A stretch of DNA of 19,768 nt from positions 1 through 19,768 of the forward strand of contig JAMCQY010000249.1 in the NCBI GenBank assembly GCA_023381945.1, read 5' to 3'. Shown here piece by piece: positions 1 to 6,756 of the stretch. The notes under the pieces are model-generated. The model had not been told where the DNA came from. It did not search any database and worked only from the letters and a program-made list of their open reading frames with translations. Numbering within the stretch: position 1 is the first letter of the stretch; the number at the start of each line of letters is the position of its first letter. The stretch is from Deltaproteobacteria bacterium. Lineage in GTDB: Bacteria > Desulfobacterota > Desulfobaccia > Desulfobaccales > 0-14-0-80-60-11. The position numbers were made by a program, and so were the translations under genes.

Positions 1-189
1 GGTTGTCTGGGACTTGCAGTCCCCCCCCCCGGAAGCTGGGGTAATTTTTTCACCTGGTGCCATGGTCTTCCCCTTCGAAAAATGTCCTAATATTTCAACC
101 TATTTTTGGCCGCGGCGCAAGTATGATTTGAAAGTGAGCAGTGAGCAGTTTAAGAAAACCAGTCAGGATGGGCGTGCAGTCAGACCGGT
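1..189. other. Left-edge non-coding stretch
   Basis: No convincing gene on either strand. The stretch has a run of ten C near position 20-30 and, at about 137-150, a short 'gtgagcagtgagcag' motif resembling the 'agtcagtggtcag' repeat seen at 16046-16075. It lies downstream of the 78-residue membrane protein gene. I see no clear terminator. Confidence 0.4.
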
Positions 190-426
190 TCAATCATAAG
201 AAAAACGGAGAGCCGCGAAAATCATCAAGGCCTGGATGACGAGGGCCGCGGCGCCCATGAACAGCATGGCAACCACCGGATAGGCGACCAATTTTAACCG
301 GGGCCGCCGGCGTAAAGCAGCCTGAAAGCGCTGCCACCACTGCTGGAAATCCTCGGAAAGGAAAATAAAGATCAGCAAAAAGCCAGCGCAGACCAGAATG
401 GTTTTAAGGAGGACATAGTTCCCCAT
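190..426 (-). CDS. Small two-helix membrane protein, unknown function
   Basis: This 78-residue protein is not recognised. It shows two hydrophobic segments, about residues 5-24 and 48-72, separated by a basic loop with RRRPRLK. That suggests a two-pass inner-membrane protein with its loop on the cytoplasmic side. It starts at ATG 426 with only a weak ribosome-binding sequence. A 54-residue single-helix membrane protein lies 73 bases upstream on the same strand, so the two may be co-transcribed. Codon use and composition look like the neighbouring genes, which supports a real gene, but there is no functional evidence and a chance ORF cannot be fully excluded. Confidence 0.6.
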   Translation of the reverse strand: MGNYVLLKTILVCAGFLLIFIFLSEDFQQWWQRFQAALRRRPRLKLVAYPVVAMLFMGAAALVIQALMIFAALRFSYD

Positions 427-499
427 AGGTCTTTGACCTGGGCTGGTTAAACAGGTTAGAGAGCGACCCGCTGCCGGTGCTTACATATGTCGCGTCCGC

Positions 500-664
500 C
501 TATCGGTCCGCTTTTCTCTTGACCTCCGGGGTCCAAAAGAGCCAGATGAGAGCGAGCAGCGCGGCCAGAGCCACAAAGCAGATGATAAAGCCGCCTAATT
601 CAGTTTTTGCCCCGGTCCAGACAATCTGCAGGGCATACCGTCCTTGGTTTAACAGATCATCCAT
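500..664 (-). CDS. Very small single-pass membrane protein, unknown function
   Basis: This 54-residue ORF begins MDDLLNQGRY and ends EVKRKADR. The start ATG at 664 is preceded by GAGGG with an 8-base spacer, a good ribosome-binding site. The N-terminal third is amphipathic. Residues about 25-44 form one strong transmembrane helix (GGFIICFVALAALLALIWLF), followed by a short basic tail, implying a bitopic inner-membrane peptide with a cytoplasmic C-terminus. It lies between the UPF0280 gene and the 78-residue membrane protein, same strand. The family is not recognised. The ribosome-binding site and the clean helix-plus-basic-tail organisation are the arguments for it being expressed. Confidence 0.55.
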   Translation of the reverse strand: MDDLLNQGRYALQIVWTGAKTELGGFIICFVALAALLALIWLFWTPEVKRKADR

Positions 665-754
665 CTGTTTAGCCCTCGACTGTTATAAATGGTTCTTTCC
701 TATAATCAAATAGTATAAACATCTCGAAATCACAATGATTTCTTTTTCCATCAA

Positions 755-1486
755 TCAGCCGCCTAATGGTATCAGCTCCACCCGGCCCCAGGCCCCCAAT
801 TTATCGCCGACAATGACCACGGCCCCCAGGATTTCCGGCACTTTGGCGGCCCATTCCAGGGCCGCGGCGATATCTTCGGCCTGTTTGACCCGGTTGCCCA
901 GGCCGCTGGCCGCGGCGTCGGCCAGGGCGGCGTCGGCGGCCAGGACACAGGCGGCGTCGGCCCGGCCGAAACTGAGGGAAGGCCCCACCGTGCCGGAGGA
1001 AGTGCAGACCCCCAAGGGGGACAGCGCCGGGTCGATCTTCAGGCCCACCCGATGGCTCAAGGGCGATTTGCCGGCAAAGAGGGCGACGGTGGCCGGAGAG
1101 GTCACCTGCAAATAGATGTCGCCGCCGTTCTCCACGATGATCTCGTCACTCAGGTGCGCCAGGGTCCGGCCCACCCGGGCGGCCAGGGCTCCGGCCACCG
1201 CGGCCATGGGACCCACCCCTACGGTCCGGGCGGCCTTGATCATTTGCCGCACCACCGGCGGCGCAAAGGGGTCCTCCGGCCAGGGGGTCAGGGTGGTGCG
1301 GAATTCCGGGTGGGCGGCAATATAAGCCTCCAACTGGCGGCGCTCCTGGAGCACCACTTCCTGCACCTCGCGGGAAAGGTCACGGCTGGCCAGGACCCAG
1401 AGGTCGGTCTCCTTGACGGCCACCCGGAAGCCCACCAGGCCGGCGCGGGCCATGCGGGTGCGGTAGGTGCGTTCTTCGTAAGACAT
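755..1486 (-). CDS. UPF0280 family protein (ApbE-like fold)
   Basis: This 243-residue protein begins MSYEERTYRTRM and matches the UPF0280/COG2122 family, which is related in fold to ApbE flavin transferases. Its biochemical role is not established. Recognisable family features are the GVGPMAAVAGALA segment near residues 91-103, the ENGGDIYL segment near 119-126 (similar to the ApbE N-G-GDI motif), and GVCTSSGTVGPSLSFGRADA near 159-178. The length is normal for the family. The start is ATG 1486; the upstream ribosome-binding sequence is weak. There is no signal peptide and no membrane segment, so it should be cytoplasmic. It lies downstream of the EamA transporter gene, separated by a repeat-containing spacer, so co-transcription is uncertain. 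Confidence 0.85.
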   Translation of the reverse strand: MSYEERTYRTRMARAGLVGFRVAVKETDLWVLASRDLSREVQEVVLQERRQLEAYIAAHPEFRTTLTPWPEDPFAPPVVRQMIKAARTVGVGPMAAVAGALAARVGRTLAHLSDEIIVENGGDIYLQVTSPATVALFAGKSPLSHRVGLKIDPALSPLGVCTSSGTVGPSLSFGRADAACVLAADAALADAAASGLGNRVKQAEDIAAALEWAAKVPEILGAVVIVGDKLGAWGRVELIPLGG

Positions 1487-1497
1487 GGCTTTCAGCG

Positions 1498-1536
1498 TTT
1501 AGCTATCGGCTTTTATTTTTAGCAGTTAGCATTGCG
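1498..1536. repeat. Degenerate 'caatgctaactgc' repeat, copy A
   Basis: The reverse complement reads CAATGCTAACTGC then an A-rich stretch and GATAGCT. It resembles the sequence at 1687-1724 in opposite orientation (shared CAATGCT, CTGC and GATAGCT blocks). The two copies bracket the palindromes at 1564-1621. The similarity is loose. Confidence 0.35.
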
Positions 1537-1563
1537 TCCCAGAAGTACTATCAAAAAATTATC

Positions 1564-1591
1564 GTAGGGGCGCACCCGCGTGTGCGCCCTC
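1564..1591. repeat. GTAGGGGCG palindromic repeat, degraded copy
   Basis: GGGCGCAC (1568-1575) pairs perfectly with GTGCGCCC (1582-1589). The copy begins with the same GTAGGGGCG as its neighbour at 1592 but has lost the terminal CCTAC. It is one of three copies of this type in the window. Confidence 0.7.
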
Positions 1592-1621
1592 GTAGGGGCG
1601 GACACATGGGTCCGCCCCTAC
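1592..1621. repeat. GTAGGGGCG palindromic repeat, intact copy
   Basis: GTAGGGGCGGAC (1592-1603) and GTCCGCCCCTAC (1610-1621) form a perfect 12-bp stem around a 6-base loop. It lies downstream of the EamA gene and could act as a 3' hairpin, but no T-tract follows on the minus strand, so I class it as a dispersed palindromic repeat rather than a terminator. Confidence 0.8.
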
Positions 1622-1686
1622 AAAAGAAGCCGAAGCAGCTTTGATTTTATCCAATTTGTTCGGCTAACGACAAACTGTTTCCTCTT

Positions 1687-1724
1687 GCACAATGCTTAGC
1701 TGCCGCTGATAGCTGACAGCTATC
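1687..1724. repeat. Degenerate 'caatgct...gatagct' repeat, copy B
   Basis: The plus strand reads CAATGCTTAGCTGC then GATAGCTGACAGCTATC. It is an approximate inverted partner of 1498-1536. It overlaps the stop codon of the EamA gene (TAG at 1720-1722). Confidence 0.35.
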
Positions 1725-2592
1725 CTTTCAAAGTAACCAGCGCCACCCCCGCGAACATCAGGCTGGCGCCAACAATGCGGGGCAGAAAGGGCCGCTCCTT
1801 GAGCCACATGCCTCCGAGAGAAACACTGATGAGCAGGCTCAGGCGCTTCACCGCCACCAGGTAAGTGATGGGTGCCAGTTTCACTCCCCCGGCCAGGCAC
1901 AGGGTGCTGAGGGCGAAGCAGAAACCGGCCGCCAGCCACCAGCCGGAATGAGAGCGGGCCGGCAGGGACCGTTCCCGGCTCAGGGGATAGCCTGCCAGCA
2001 TCAACCCGATGAAGACAGAGGGATAAAGCACTCCAAAGAAGACCGAGAGGGAGTGCAGAATGGCCAGCTTGTAAAGGGCGGCGGTGCAGGAATAGAGGGC
2101 GGCCACCAGCAGCATCAAACGAGACCCGGGCTCCCGCGCCAGGGCCTTGAAGGGGTCCAGAATCCCCCGTCTGCCGGGGCCCAGCCCCAGAAAATAGCTG
2201 CCGCCGGCGATCAGCAAGGTTCCCAGGATACCCCAATGGTTCAGCCCCTCGCCGAGGATCAACCAGCCGGTGAAGATCAGGAAGACCGGGGTAAAGGAGA
2301 GAAAGGGGACGCACAGCGACAGGTCGCAGATCTTCAGAGAGCGCATGTAGAGCAGCATGGCTGCGATTTCCAAGGGCAACATGCCGGCCACGATGAGGAA
2401 GAAAGTCCGGTCCAGATGGGGAACGATAATGAAGCAGGCGGCCAGGGCCAGGAACGGGATGGCGCCTAGCAGCCGCACCATGGCCATGCCGTAAGGCGGC
2501 AGCCTTGAGAACCAGCGCTTGGTCACCACGTCGGCGCCGGAATCCCCCAAGGCCGCGCCCAGGCCGAATATTAGCCATAGGCCTGTTCCCAC
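1720..2592 (-). CDS. EamA/DMT-family transporter
   Basis: This 290-residue very hydrophobic protein has about ten predicted transmembrane helices arranged as two repeats, typical of the EamA (DUF6) drug/metabolite transporter superfamily. The segment KICDLSLCVPFLSFTPVF near residues 86-103, followed by GWLILGEGLNHWGILGTLLIAGG, and its second-half counterpart (GGVKLAPITYLVAVKRLS, then GGMWLKERPFLPRIVGASLMFAGV) are the repeated core of the fold. The protein acts in the inner membrane; the substrate cannot be told from sequence. The start is GTG 2592, chosen because AAGGGG lies 5 bases upstream. It lies 65 bases after rsmA on the same strand and may be transcribed with it. The stop codon lies inside a repeat. 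Confidence 0.85.
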   Translation of the reverse strand: MGTGLWLIFGLGAALGDSGADVVTKRWFSRLPPYGMAMVRLLGAIPFLALAACFIIVPHLDRTFFLIVAGMLPLEIAAMLLYMRSLKICDLSLCVPFLSFTPVFLIFTGWLILGEGLNHWGILGTLLIAGGSYFLGLGPGRRGILDPFKALAREPGSRLMLLVAALYSCTAALYKLAILHSLSVFFGVLYPSVFIGLMLAGYPLSRERSLPARSHSGWWLAAGFCFALSTLCLAGGVKLAPITYLVAVKRLSLLISVSLGGMWLKERPFLPRIVGASLMFAGVALVTLKG

Positions 2593-2657
2593 TTTTGCCC
2601 CTTAGAAAATTATCTCACGCCAAGCCGCAATGTCGCAAAAACGCGAGAATTCTTCTT

Positions 2658-3545
2658 TTAAAAGGTTCTGCGCCTGGGCCCCTTGGCCTCCTGGCGTGAG
2701 GTTTCAGTTATTTTATTGCTTAAAGCCACGAACTCCGCCAGGTCCAAAGTCTCTCCCCGGCGTCCCGGGTCGATGCCAAGCTCTCCGAAACATGCCCGTA
2801 GCTGCTCGGAACTAAGGCCGAAGTGGGCTGCCTGGGCGATCAAGGCGTTATTCAAGGTCTTGCGGCGCTGGCCGAAGGCCGCCTTTACCACCCTGGCCAG
2901 GAGATCGGGGTCCAGGGCCGCGGGCGAGGGGGCCGCGGGCGTGAGCTTTACCACCACCGAGTCCACCTGGGGGGGTGGATAAAAATTGGCCGGCCCCAGG
3001 GAAAAGAGACGCTGGACGGCGAAGTGATAGCGCAGCAACACCGAGAGGATGCCGTAATCCTTGGTGCCTGCCTTTGCCAGGAGCCGCGCCCCCACTTCCT
3101 GCTGCATCATCAGCACCGCCCGGCTGACGGCCTGTCTCTCCGCCATCAGCTTGAAGAGCAGGGGCGAAGTGATCTGGTAAGGGAGATTCCCTGTCACCGC
3201 CAGGGGCCGGCCCACCTGCCGGCTGAACTCCAGGAAATCAAAGCGCAGCACGTCCTGGCAATGCACTTCCACCTGCGTTGCTTTGGCAAAGAGCTCTTCC
3301 TGTAAAAACCGGGCCAGGGCCGGGTCCCGCTCCACGGCCACCACCCGCCGGGCCTCTTGCGCCAAAAAGACCGTCAAGGCCCCCAGCCCGGCGCCGATCT
3401 CGACCACGGTGTCATCGCCGGACAGCTCCAGGGCCGCCACAATGCGCCGGGCCTGGTGGACATGCACCAGGAAGTTCTGGCCCAGGGTCTTTTTAGGCCT
3501 CAGGTTTAGGCGCTGCAGGAGACTCTTGGGAGAGATTGAGAACAC
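2658..3545 (-). CDS. rsmA: 16S rRNA (adenine(1518)-N6/adenine(1519)-N6)-dimethyltransferase
   Basis: RsmA/KsgA dimethylates two adjacent adenines in the 3'-terminal helix of 16S rRNA using S-adenosylmethionine, late in 30S assembly. The family signatures are clear (numbering from GTG 3545, 295 residues): KKTLGQNFL at about 18-26, the SAM-binding EIGAGLGALT at 49-58, the acidic VERD at about 71-74, and the catalytic NLPY at 120-123. The C-terminal domain has the usual FGQRRKTLNN motif. GTG 3545 is preferred because AAAGG lies 6 bases upstream; an in-frame TTG at 3551 is the alternative. The start overlaps the end of the DUF2062 gene by about 53 bases, indicating co-transcription and likely coupled translation. 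Confidence 0.95.
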   Translation of the reverse strand: MFSISPKSLLQRLNLRPKKTLGQNFLVHVHQARRIVAALELSGDDTVVEIGAGLGALTVFLAQEARRVVAVERDPALARFLQEELFAKATQVEVHCQDVLRFDFLEFSRQVGRPLAVTGNLPYQITSPLLFKLMAERQAVSRAVLMMQQEVGARLLAKAGTKDYGILSVLLRYHFAVQRLFSLGPANFYPPPQVDSVVVKLTPAAPSPAALDPDLLARVVKAAFGQRRKTLNNALIAQAAHFGLSSEQLRACFGELGIDPGRRGETLDLAEFVALSNKITETSRQEAKGPRRRTF

Positions 3546-3999
3546 TGGCAACCTTTCGCAACTTGAGACGGCGATAACGCGTGATCAGCCACAAGGTCAA
3601 AAAATATGAGACAATGGCCGGGGGAATGGCGATGACCAACCCTCCCAGCTGGAGGGCCAGACCTCCACGCCAGAGCATATCCAGAGAGCTGGCCAGGGTA
3701 TAAGTCTCAGGGAGTTGCAAAGGCGCCGCCCGGTGCAACAAAAAATGCCCTACCTTGAAGGCGGTGAGATAGAGAAGCGGTATAGTTATCGGGTTGGCCA
3801 ATTGAATGCCCACCACCGCGGTGATCACAGAGATTCGCAACAAGGGGGCCAGGGTGACCACGGTGATAAAATGGAAGGGAATGGTGGGAGTGACGCCTAC
3901 GAATACACCCAGGGCCATGCCCCACGCCAGTTTGCAGGGATCATCCTGCAGGCGGAGGAACTTCAGCCAGTGGTAGCGTAGGGTGCGTTTGAGAGACAT
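3493..3999 (-). CDS. DUF2062 domain membrane protein
   Basis: This 168-residue protein matches DUF2062: a short basic N-terminus (MSLKRTLRYHWLKFLRLQDDP), then the GMALGVFVGVTPTIPFH segment near residues 27-43 and QLANPITIPLLY near 66-77, which are the usual family landmarks. There are three to four hydrophobic helices, so it is an inner-membrane protein; the biochemical role is not established. It starts at ATG 3999 with no strong ribosome-binding sequence. Its 3' end overlaps the 5' end of rsmA, so the two form an operon. The C-terminal tail is Lys/Arg-rich and then Pro/Ala-rich. Confidence 0.85.
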   Translation of the reverse strand: MSLKRTLRYHWLKFLRLQDDPCKLAWGMALGVFVGVTPTIPFHFITVVTLAPLLRISVITAVVGIQLANPITIPLLYLTAFKVGHFLLHRAAPLQLPETYTLASSLDMLWRGGLALQLGGLVIAIPPAIVSYFLTLWLITRYRRLKLRKVASVLNLSQESPAAPKPEA

Positions 4000-4200
4000 A
4001 GGATTATTCAGGTTAGCCTAATCCGGAATCCCGTAAAAGGAAATCTTCTTTATTGATGATTTTTTCCTGAATAATTTTACCGGATCAGGGAGCCTAAGAC
4101 AATGCGCCTGACTAACCCCTGCGGATTAGGATCAGGAATAGCCCGATAATTCTTTGGCATCATGGTAAATGTTTCGAGTTCTTAGGTTTTAGTTTTGGTG
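4000..4200. other. Non-coding leader region with nested inverted repeats
   Basis: I find no gene here. Several inverted repeats lie upstream of the DUF2062-rsmA genes: ATTATTCAGG (4003-4012) with CCTGAATAAT (4066-4075), CCTAATCC (4017-4024) with GGATTAGG (4123-4130), and an imperfect pair ATCCGGAATCCCGTAAAA (4021-4038) with TTTTACCGGAT (4075-4085). They could fold a 5' untranslated leader on the minus strand or be the remains of a mobile element. I see no clear promoter hexamers. Confidence 0.4.
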
Positions 4201-4221
4201 GCGCAGGCGCCTCGCCTGTGC
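4201..4221. repeat. CAGGCNTTCCNGCCTG-type palindrome, copy 1
   Basis: GCGCAGGCG (4201-4209) can pair with CGCCTGTGC (4213-4221) with one G-T wobble. It is preceded by AGTTTTGGTG, as in the copy at 14829-14860. It is one of six related palindromes in the spacers of this window. Confidence 0.7.
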
Positions 4222-4230
4222 AGTTTACGC

Positions 4231-4300
4231 AGGGTGGGTACTGCCCGCCGATTCCTTAAAAATTCGCCTATCTTTAGTAGCACAGGCTTTCCAGCCTGTG
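4231..4300. repeat. 70-bp compound spacer repeat, copy 1
   Basis: Aligns without gaps to 16101-16170 with about 60 of 70 identical positions by eye. It contains a GGGTACTGCCC palindrome, an AT-rich middle (ATTCCTTAAA) and, at the end, a CAGGCTTTCCAGCCTG palindrome. Confidence 0.75.
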
Positions 4301-4301
4301 C
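4280..4301. repeat. CAGGCTTTCCAGCCTG-type palindrome, copy 2 (best formed)
   Basis: GCACAGGCT (4280-4288), loop TTCC, AGCCTGTGC (4293-4301): a perfect 9-bp stem with a four-base loop. It lies just downstream of the chimeric FmdE/permease remnant. Confidence 0.8.
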
Positions 4302-4361
4302 TGGAGCGCTTATAAACTTCTTTTTATTTTTCGCTCTTCGCCCCTTCGCCCTCTGCTTTTT

Positions 4362-4640
4362 CTATCCTATTTTTCTTAACGCCTCAGCGATACTCACCCG
4401 CGCCGCCCGCCAGGCCGGAAAGATAGCAGCCAGGAGGCCCACCACCAAAGCCACGCCCAGCCCCAGCCCCAAAGTGAAGCGGGTCAGAGGGAAGACCCGG
4501 AAGTATTGCCCCAGGGACGCCACGGTCACCGCGGTCTTGCCCAGGTCCTGGAAGATAAGGGCGTTGTTGCCGAAGGTGCAGCCCGTCACCGCCTGGATGC
4601 CGTCTGTGAAGCAATTGTTGCACTCGACGATGGCCACCAC
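4362..4640 (-). pseudogene. Chimeric remnant: FmdE-like fragment fused to a copy of the FtsX-like permease C-terminus
   Basis: The 92-codon frame has two unrelated parts. Residues 1-40 (VVAIVECNNCFTDGIQAVTG, then CTFGNNALIFQDLGKTAVTV) match the middle of FmdE-family domains, but the N-terminal part with the usual HxCPG-type site and the C-terminal zinc-ribbon are missing. From about residue 41 (ASLGQYFRVF) to the end it equals the C-terminus of the permease at 14889-16043. At DNA level 4396-4521 and 14923-15048 differ at a single position. The FmdE-like part starts at GTG 4640, immediately after an in-frame TAG (4643-4641); codons before that stop (ITPAE) still look FmdE-like. An AGGAG lies near 4667-4663, 38 bases or fewer after the tonB stop, suggesting a former fmdE-like gene in the tonB operon that was truncated by recombination. 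Confidence 0.8.
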
Positions 4641-4678
4641 CTACTCTGCCGGTGTTATGTTCTCCTGTTGAGTTCTGA

Positions 4679-5494
4679 TTATGATTCGGCCAAGCGAAAG
4701 GTCAGCGGCACCTGGATGGTGAGCTGCGAGCGGTTCAGGACCGCGGGCAGGGGCGGGAAGCGGCCCACCTTACGCAGGGTCTCTTGCGCGGCGCTGTCCA
4801 AGATTTCGTGACCCGAGGAACTGGCGATGGCATGGTCGGCGATGGCGCCATCCTTGCCGATGGTGAACTTCAGGACCACCACGCCCTCGCGGTGCTGCCT
4901 CCGGGCCATCCAGGGGTAGTTCTTATGCCGCTCCAGCAGGCGGCGCACCTCCGCCAGGTAGCTTTTCAAGGCCACGCCGGACCCGGAGCCCGAGCCGGGC
5001 TCCGTCCCGGGACCGGCGCCGCTGTCCGTGCCGGAGCCGGGTCCGCGGCCTCGGCCGGACCCCGGACCGCTTCCGGCCCCGGTGCCCAGGCCTGACCCCG
5101 AACCCGGCAGGGCGGCCGCGACCGGTCCGGGCGGCGTCGCCGCGGCCGGCCGCGGCATGGATAGAGCCGGCGGCGGCTCGACCTCCGGGGGGCGCGACAC
5201 TGTCCGCAGCGGCCTGGATTTGGGCTTCTCCTTCACCGCCTGGGGTTTGGGCGGCTGGGGCTGGGGGGGGACCTGAGGTTTGACCTCGCAGACCCGGCCC
5301 GTCCCGCCGCCGGCATGGCCCGAGCCCGTGGTCAGACAGATGGCCTCCACCGTCACCACCCGTCGAGGGAGGGGGACCTCCCGGGACCACCAGAGCGCTA
5401 TGCCCAGAAGCAGACCATGCAACGCCGCGGAAGCCAGGACCACTGCGCTCCAGGACTTCCAGCCCCATTCGGACTCCGATGCCTGTATGGTCAT
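4679..5494 (-). CDS. tonB: TonB-type energy transducer
   Basis: TonB couples the proton-motive force harvested by ExbBD to outer-membrane receptors. The 271-residue protein (from ATG 5494) has one N-terminal membrane anchor at about 15-36, a Pro-rich stretch at about 73-123 (PPQPQPPKPQ), a Gly/Ser-rich stretch at about 131-173 made of GSG, GPGSG and GTG units, and a C-terminal TonB domain at about 176-269 (YLAEVRRLLERHKNYPWMAR, then GVVVLKFTIGKDG and VGRFPPLP). The Pro and Gly regions would span the periplasm. An in-frame TTG at 5500 is an alternative start; neither has a strong ribosome-binding site, but a GGAG lies inside the end of exbD. The gene starts 9 bases after exbD ends. Its context with a BtuB-type receptor suggests a role in corrinoid uptake, though it may serve other receptors. 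Confidence 0.9.
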   Translation of the reverse strand: MTIQASESEWGWKSWSAVVLASAALHGLLLGIALWWSREVPLPRRVVTVEAICLTTGSGHAGGGTGRVCEVKPQVPPQPQPPKPQAVKEKPKSRPLRTVSRPPEVEPPPALSMPRPAAATPPGPVAAALPGSGSGLGTGAGSGPGSGRGRGPGSGTDSGAGPGTEPGSGSGSGVALKSYLAEVRRLLERHKNYPWMARRQHREGVVVLKFTIGKDGAIADHAIASSSGHEILDSAAQETLRKVGRFPPLPAVLNRSQLTIQVPLTFRLAES

Positions 5495-5503
5495 TGCCAA
5501 TTG

Positions 5504-5899
5504 TCAGCGCTGCTCCACTTCGATGCCGATCCGCTGCACCTGCAAGCACTTGAGGCGGTCGATGACCTCCATCAGGCGGCCGTGTCGGGTCTCCTTGTCC
5601 GCGGCGATGACTGCCTGTGATCCCTTATCGTGCTGCTGCCCCCGGAAGACCGACTCGAACTCGGCATCCCGAGTTAGGCGCACCCCGTTGATGGCGATCA
5701 GCCCTTCCCGGTTGATGCTGATGATAACGGGAACTTTCTCTGGCTTCTCCGCCTGGGTGGCCTTGGGCAAGGAGATGGAGAAGGTGCTGGGCATCATCAC
5801 CGTGGCCGTCAACAGGAAAATGATTAAAATGACCAGCACGATGTCCACAAACGGGGTCATGTTGATCTCGGTGATGGGGCCGTGATGGTGGGGCTTCAT
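5504..5899 (-). CDS. exbD: ExbD/TolR-family proton channel subunit
   Basis: The 131-residue protein has the ExbD layout: a short cytoplasmic N-terminus ([17 protein letters not shown]), one transmembrane helix at about 18-37 carrying the conserved aspartate (D19, in [13 protein letters not shown]) that carries protons in this family, and a periplasmic domain of about 90 residues ending RIGIEVEQR. With ExbB it forms the inner-membrane motor that energises TonB. The start ATG 5899 overlaps the exbB stop by four bases (ATGA), showing translational coupling. The three histidines at residues 4-6 are a minor oddity. Assigned to the ExbD rather than TolR branch because a tonB gene follows directly. 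Confidence 0.93.
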   Translation of the reverse strand: MKPHHHGPITEINMTPFVDIVLVILIIFLLTATVMMPSTFSISLPKATQAEKPEKVPVIISINREGLIAINGVRLTRDAEFESVFRGQQHDKGSQAVIAADKETRHGRLMEVIDRLKCLQVQRIGIEVEQR

Positions 5900-6579
5900 C
5901 CCCGGCCTCCGGCGCTGCGGACCGGTAAATCCGCTGCTTCCGAATTTTCCGTGGCCGCCGGGCCGTGCAGGTAGGTGAGCAGGATGCGGCTCAGGCGCTG
6001 GGAGCGCTCCAGGATGGCATGGAGACGTTGCTGGAACAGGTTATAGGCCATCACCGCCGGGATGGCCACCAGCAGCCCCACCGCGGTGGCCACCAGGGCC
6101 TCGGCCAGGCCCGACATCACCGCCGGCCCGCCCCCGCCCTCGGTGAGGGCCAGGTCTTTGAAGGCATGAATGATGCCCAGCACCGTGCCGAATAGACCGA
6201 TGAAGGGGGCGTTGGCCCCGAGGGTGCCGAGAAAGCCCAGGCGCTTTTCCAGCAGTTGCCCCAGCCGGAGGCGCTCGGCCTCCATGGCCTGCTCGGCGGC
6301 CTTACTGCCGCGGTGCACCTGTTGCAAGCCGGCCAACAGGACCTGGGGTTCAAAACCGGCGGCGCCGGCACACTTTTCGGCCGCCTCCGACCAGTCGCCC
6401 TCTGCCAGCCGCGGTTCGATGGCAGCGATGAAGGGCGCTTCGGCGAAGCGGCCGCGGCGAAAAACCAGGGCCCGCTCCAACATCACCGCCACCGAGGCGA
6501 TGCTCAGGATAATAAGCACCCCCAGCACCCAGGAGCCGCCGGCCAAGGCCAGGTTCAGCATGATTTTCGTCAGGTTCAT
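5896..6579 (-). CDS. exbB: ExbB/TolQ-family proton channel subunit
   Basis: This 227-residue inner-membrane protein has three transmembrane helices: about 12-32, a second near 120-150 ([23 protein letters not shown]) and a third near 160-185 ([22 protein letters not shown]). These carry the conserved MotA/TolQ/ExbB motif, including GLxxALxxTxxGL. It scaffolds ExbD and TonB. The start is ATG 6579, because GGAG lies 5 bases upstream; a longer frame from ATG 6606 would start inside the terminator hairpin and lacks a ribosome-binding site. It is coupled to exbD by a four-base overlap. A promoter-like sequence (6707-6736) and a terminator-like hairpin (6595-6642) both lie in its leader. Confidence 0.93.
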   Translation of the reverse strand: MNLTKIMLNLALAGGSWVLGVLIILSIASVAVMLERALVFRRGRFAEAPFIAAIEPRLAEGDWSEAAEKCAGAAGFEPQVLLAGLQQVHRGSKAAEQAMEAERLRLGQLLEKRLGFLGTLGANAPFIGLFGTVLGIIHAFKDLALTEGGGGPAVMSGLAEALVATAVGLLVAIPAVMAYNLFQQRLHAILERSQRLSRILLTYLHGPAATENSEAADLPVRSAGGRG

Positions 6580-6594
6580 AACGTCTCCGAAAAT

Positions 6595-6642
6595 AAAAAA
6601 AGCCATGAAGCCCCGGCCCTTCTGGGCCGCACACCTTCATGG
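6595..6642 (-). terminator. Intrinsic terminator in the btuD-exbB gap
   Basis: On the minus strand GCCATGAAG (6642-6634) pairs with CTTCATGGC (6610-6602), and CGGCCC/GGGCCG around a four-base loop extends the hairpin. It is followed directly by seven T (6601-6595). It ends the btu operon or acts as an attenuator for exbB, whose ribosome-binding site begins about 10 bases further on. Confidence 0.85.
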
Positions 6643-6706
6643 CATAAACATTATCTAAGGTCCTGTTAAGGCAAGCGCAACCGAGAGTTCGTTCTCGAAG
6701 TATCTG

Positions 6707-6736
6707 ATAATAAACCCAAAGAGCATTTCCTGTCAA
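6707..6736 (-). promoter_or_regulatory. Putative sigma70 promoter for exbB-exbD-tonB
   Basis: TTGACA at 6736-6731, an 18-base spacer, and TATTAT at 6712-6707 (five of six consensus positions) on the minus strand. It lies just downstream of the btuD stop codon. The transcript would begin near 6700 and cross the terminator at 6595-6642 before reaching exbB. Confidence 0.55.
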
Positions 6737-6756
6737 CAGCCATTCTGCCATTTTGC

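Noticed and set aside
1592..1621. Perfect hairpin as an intrinsic terminator for the EamA gene
   Set aside because: No T-tract on the minus strand, and the sequence belongs to a dispersed palindrome family.
1664..2578. 304-codon minus-strand frame inside the EamA gene
   Set aside because: Arg/His/Pro-rich translation without family features, overlapping the clearly real transporter in another frame.
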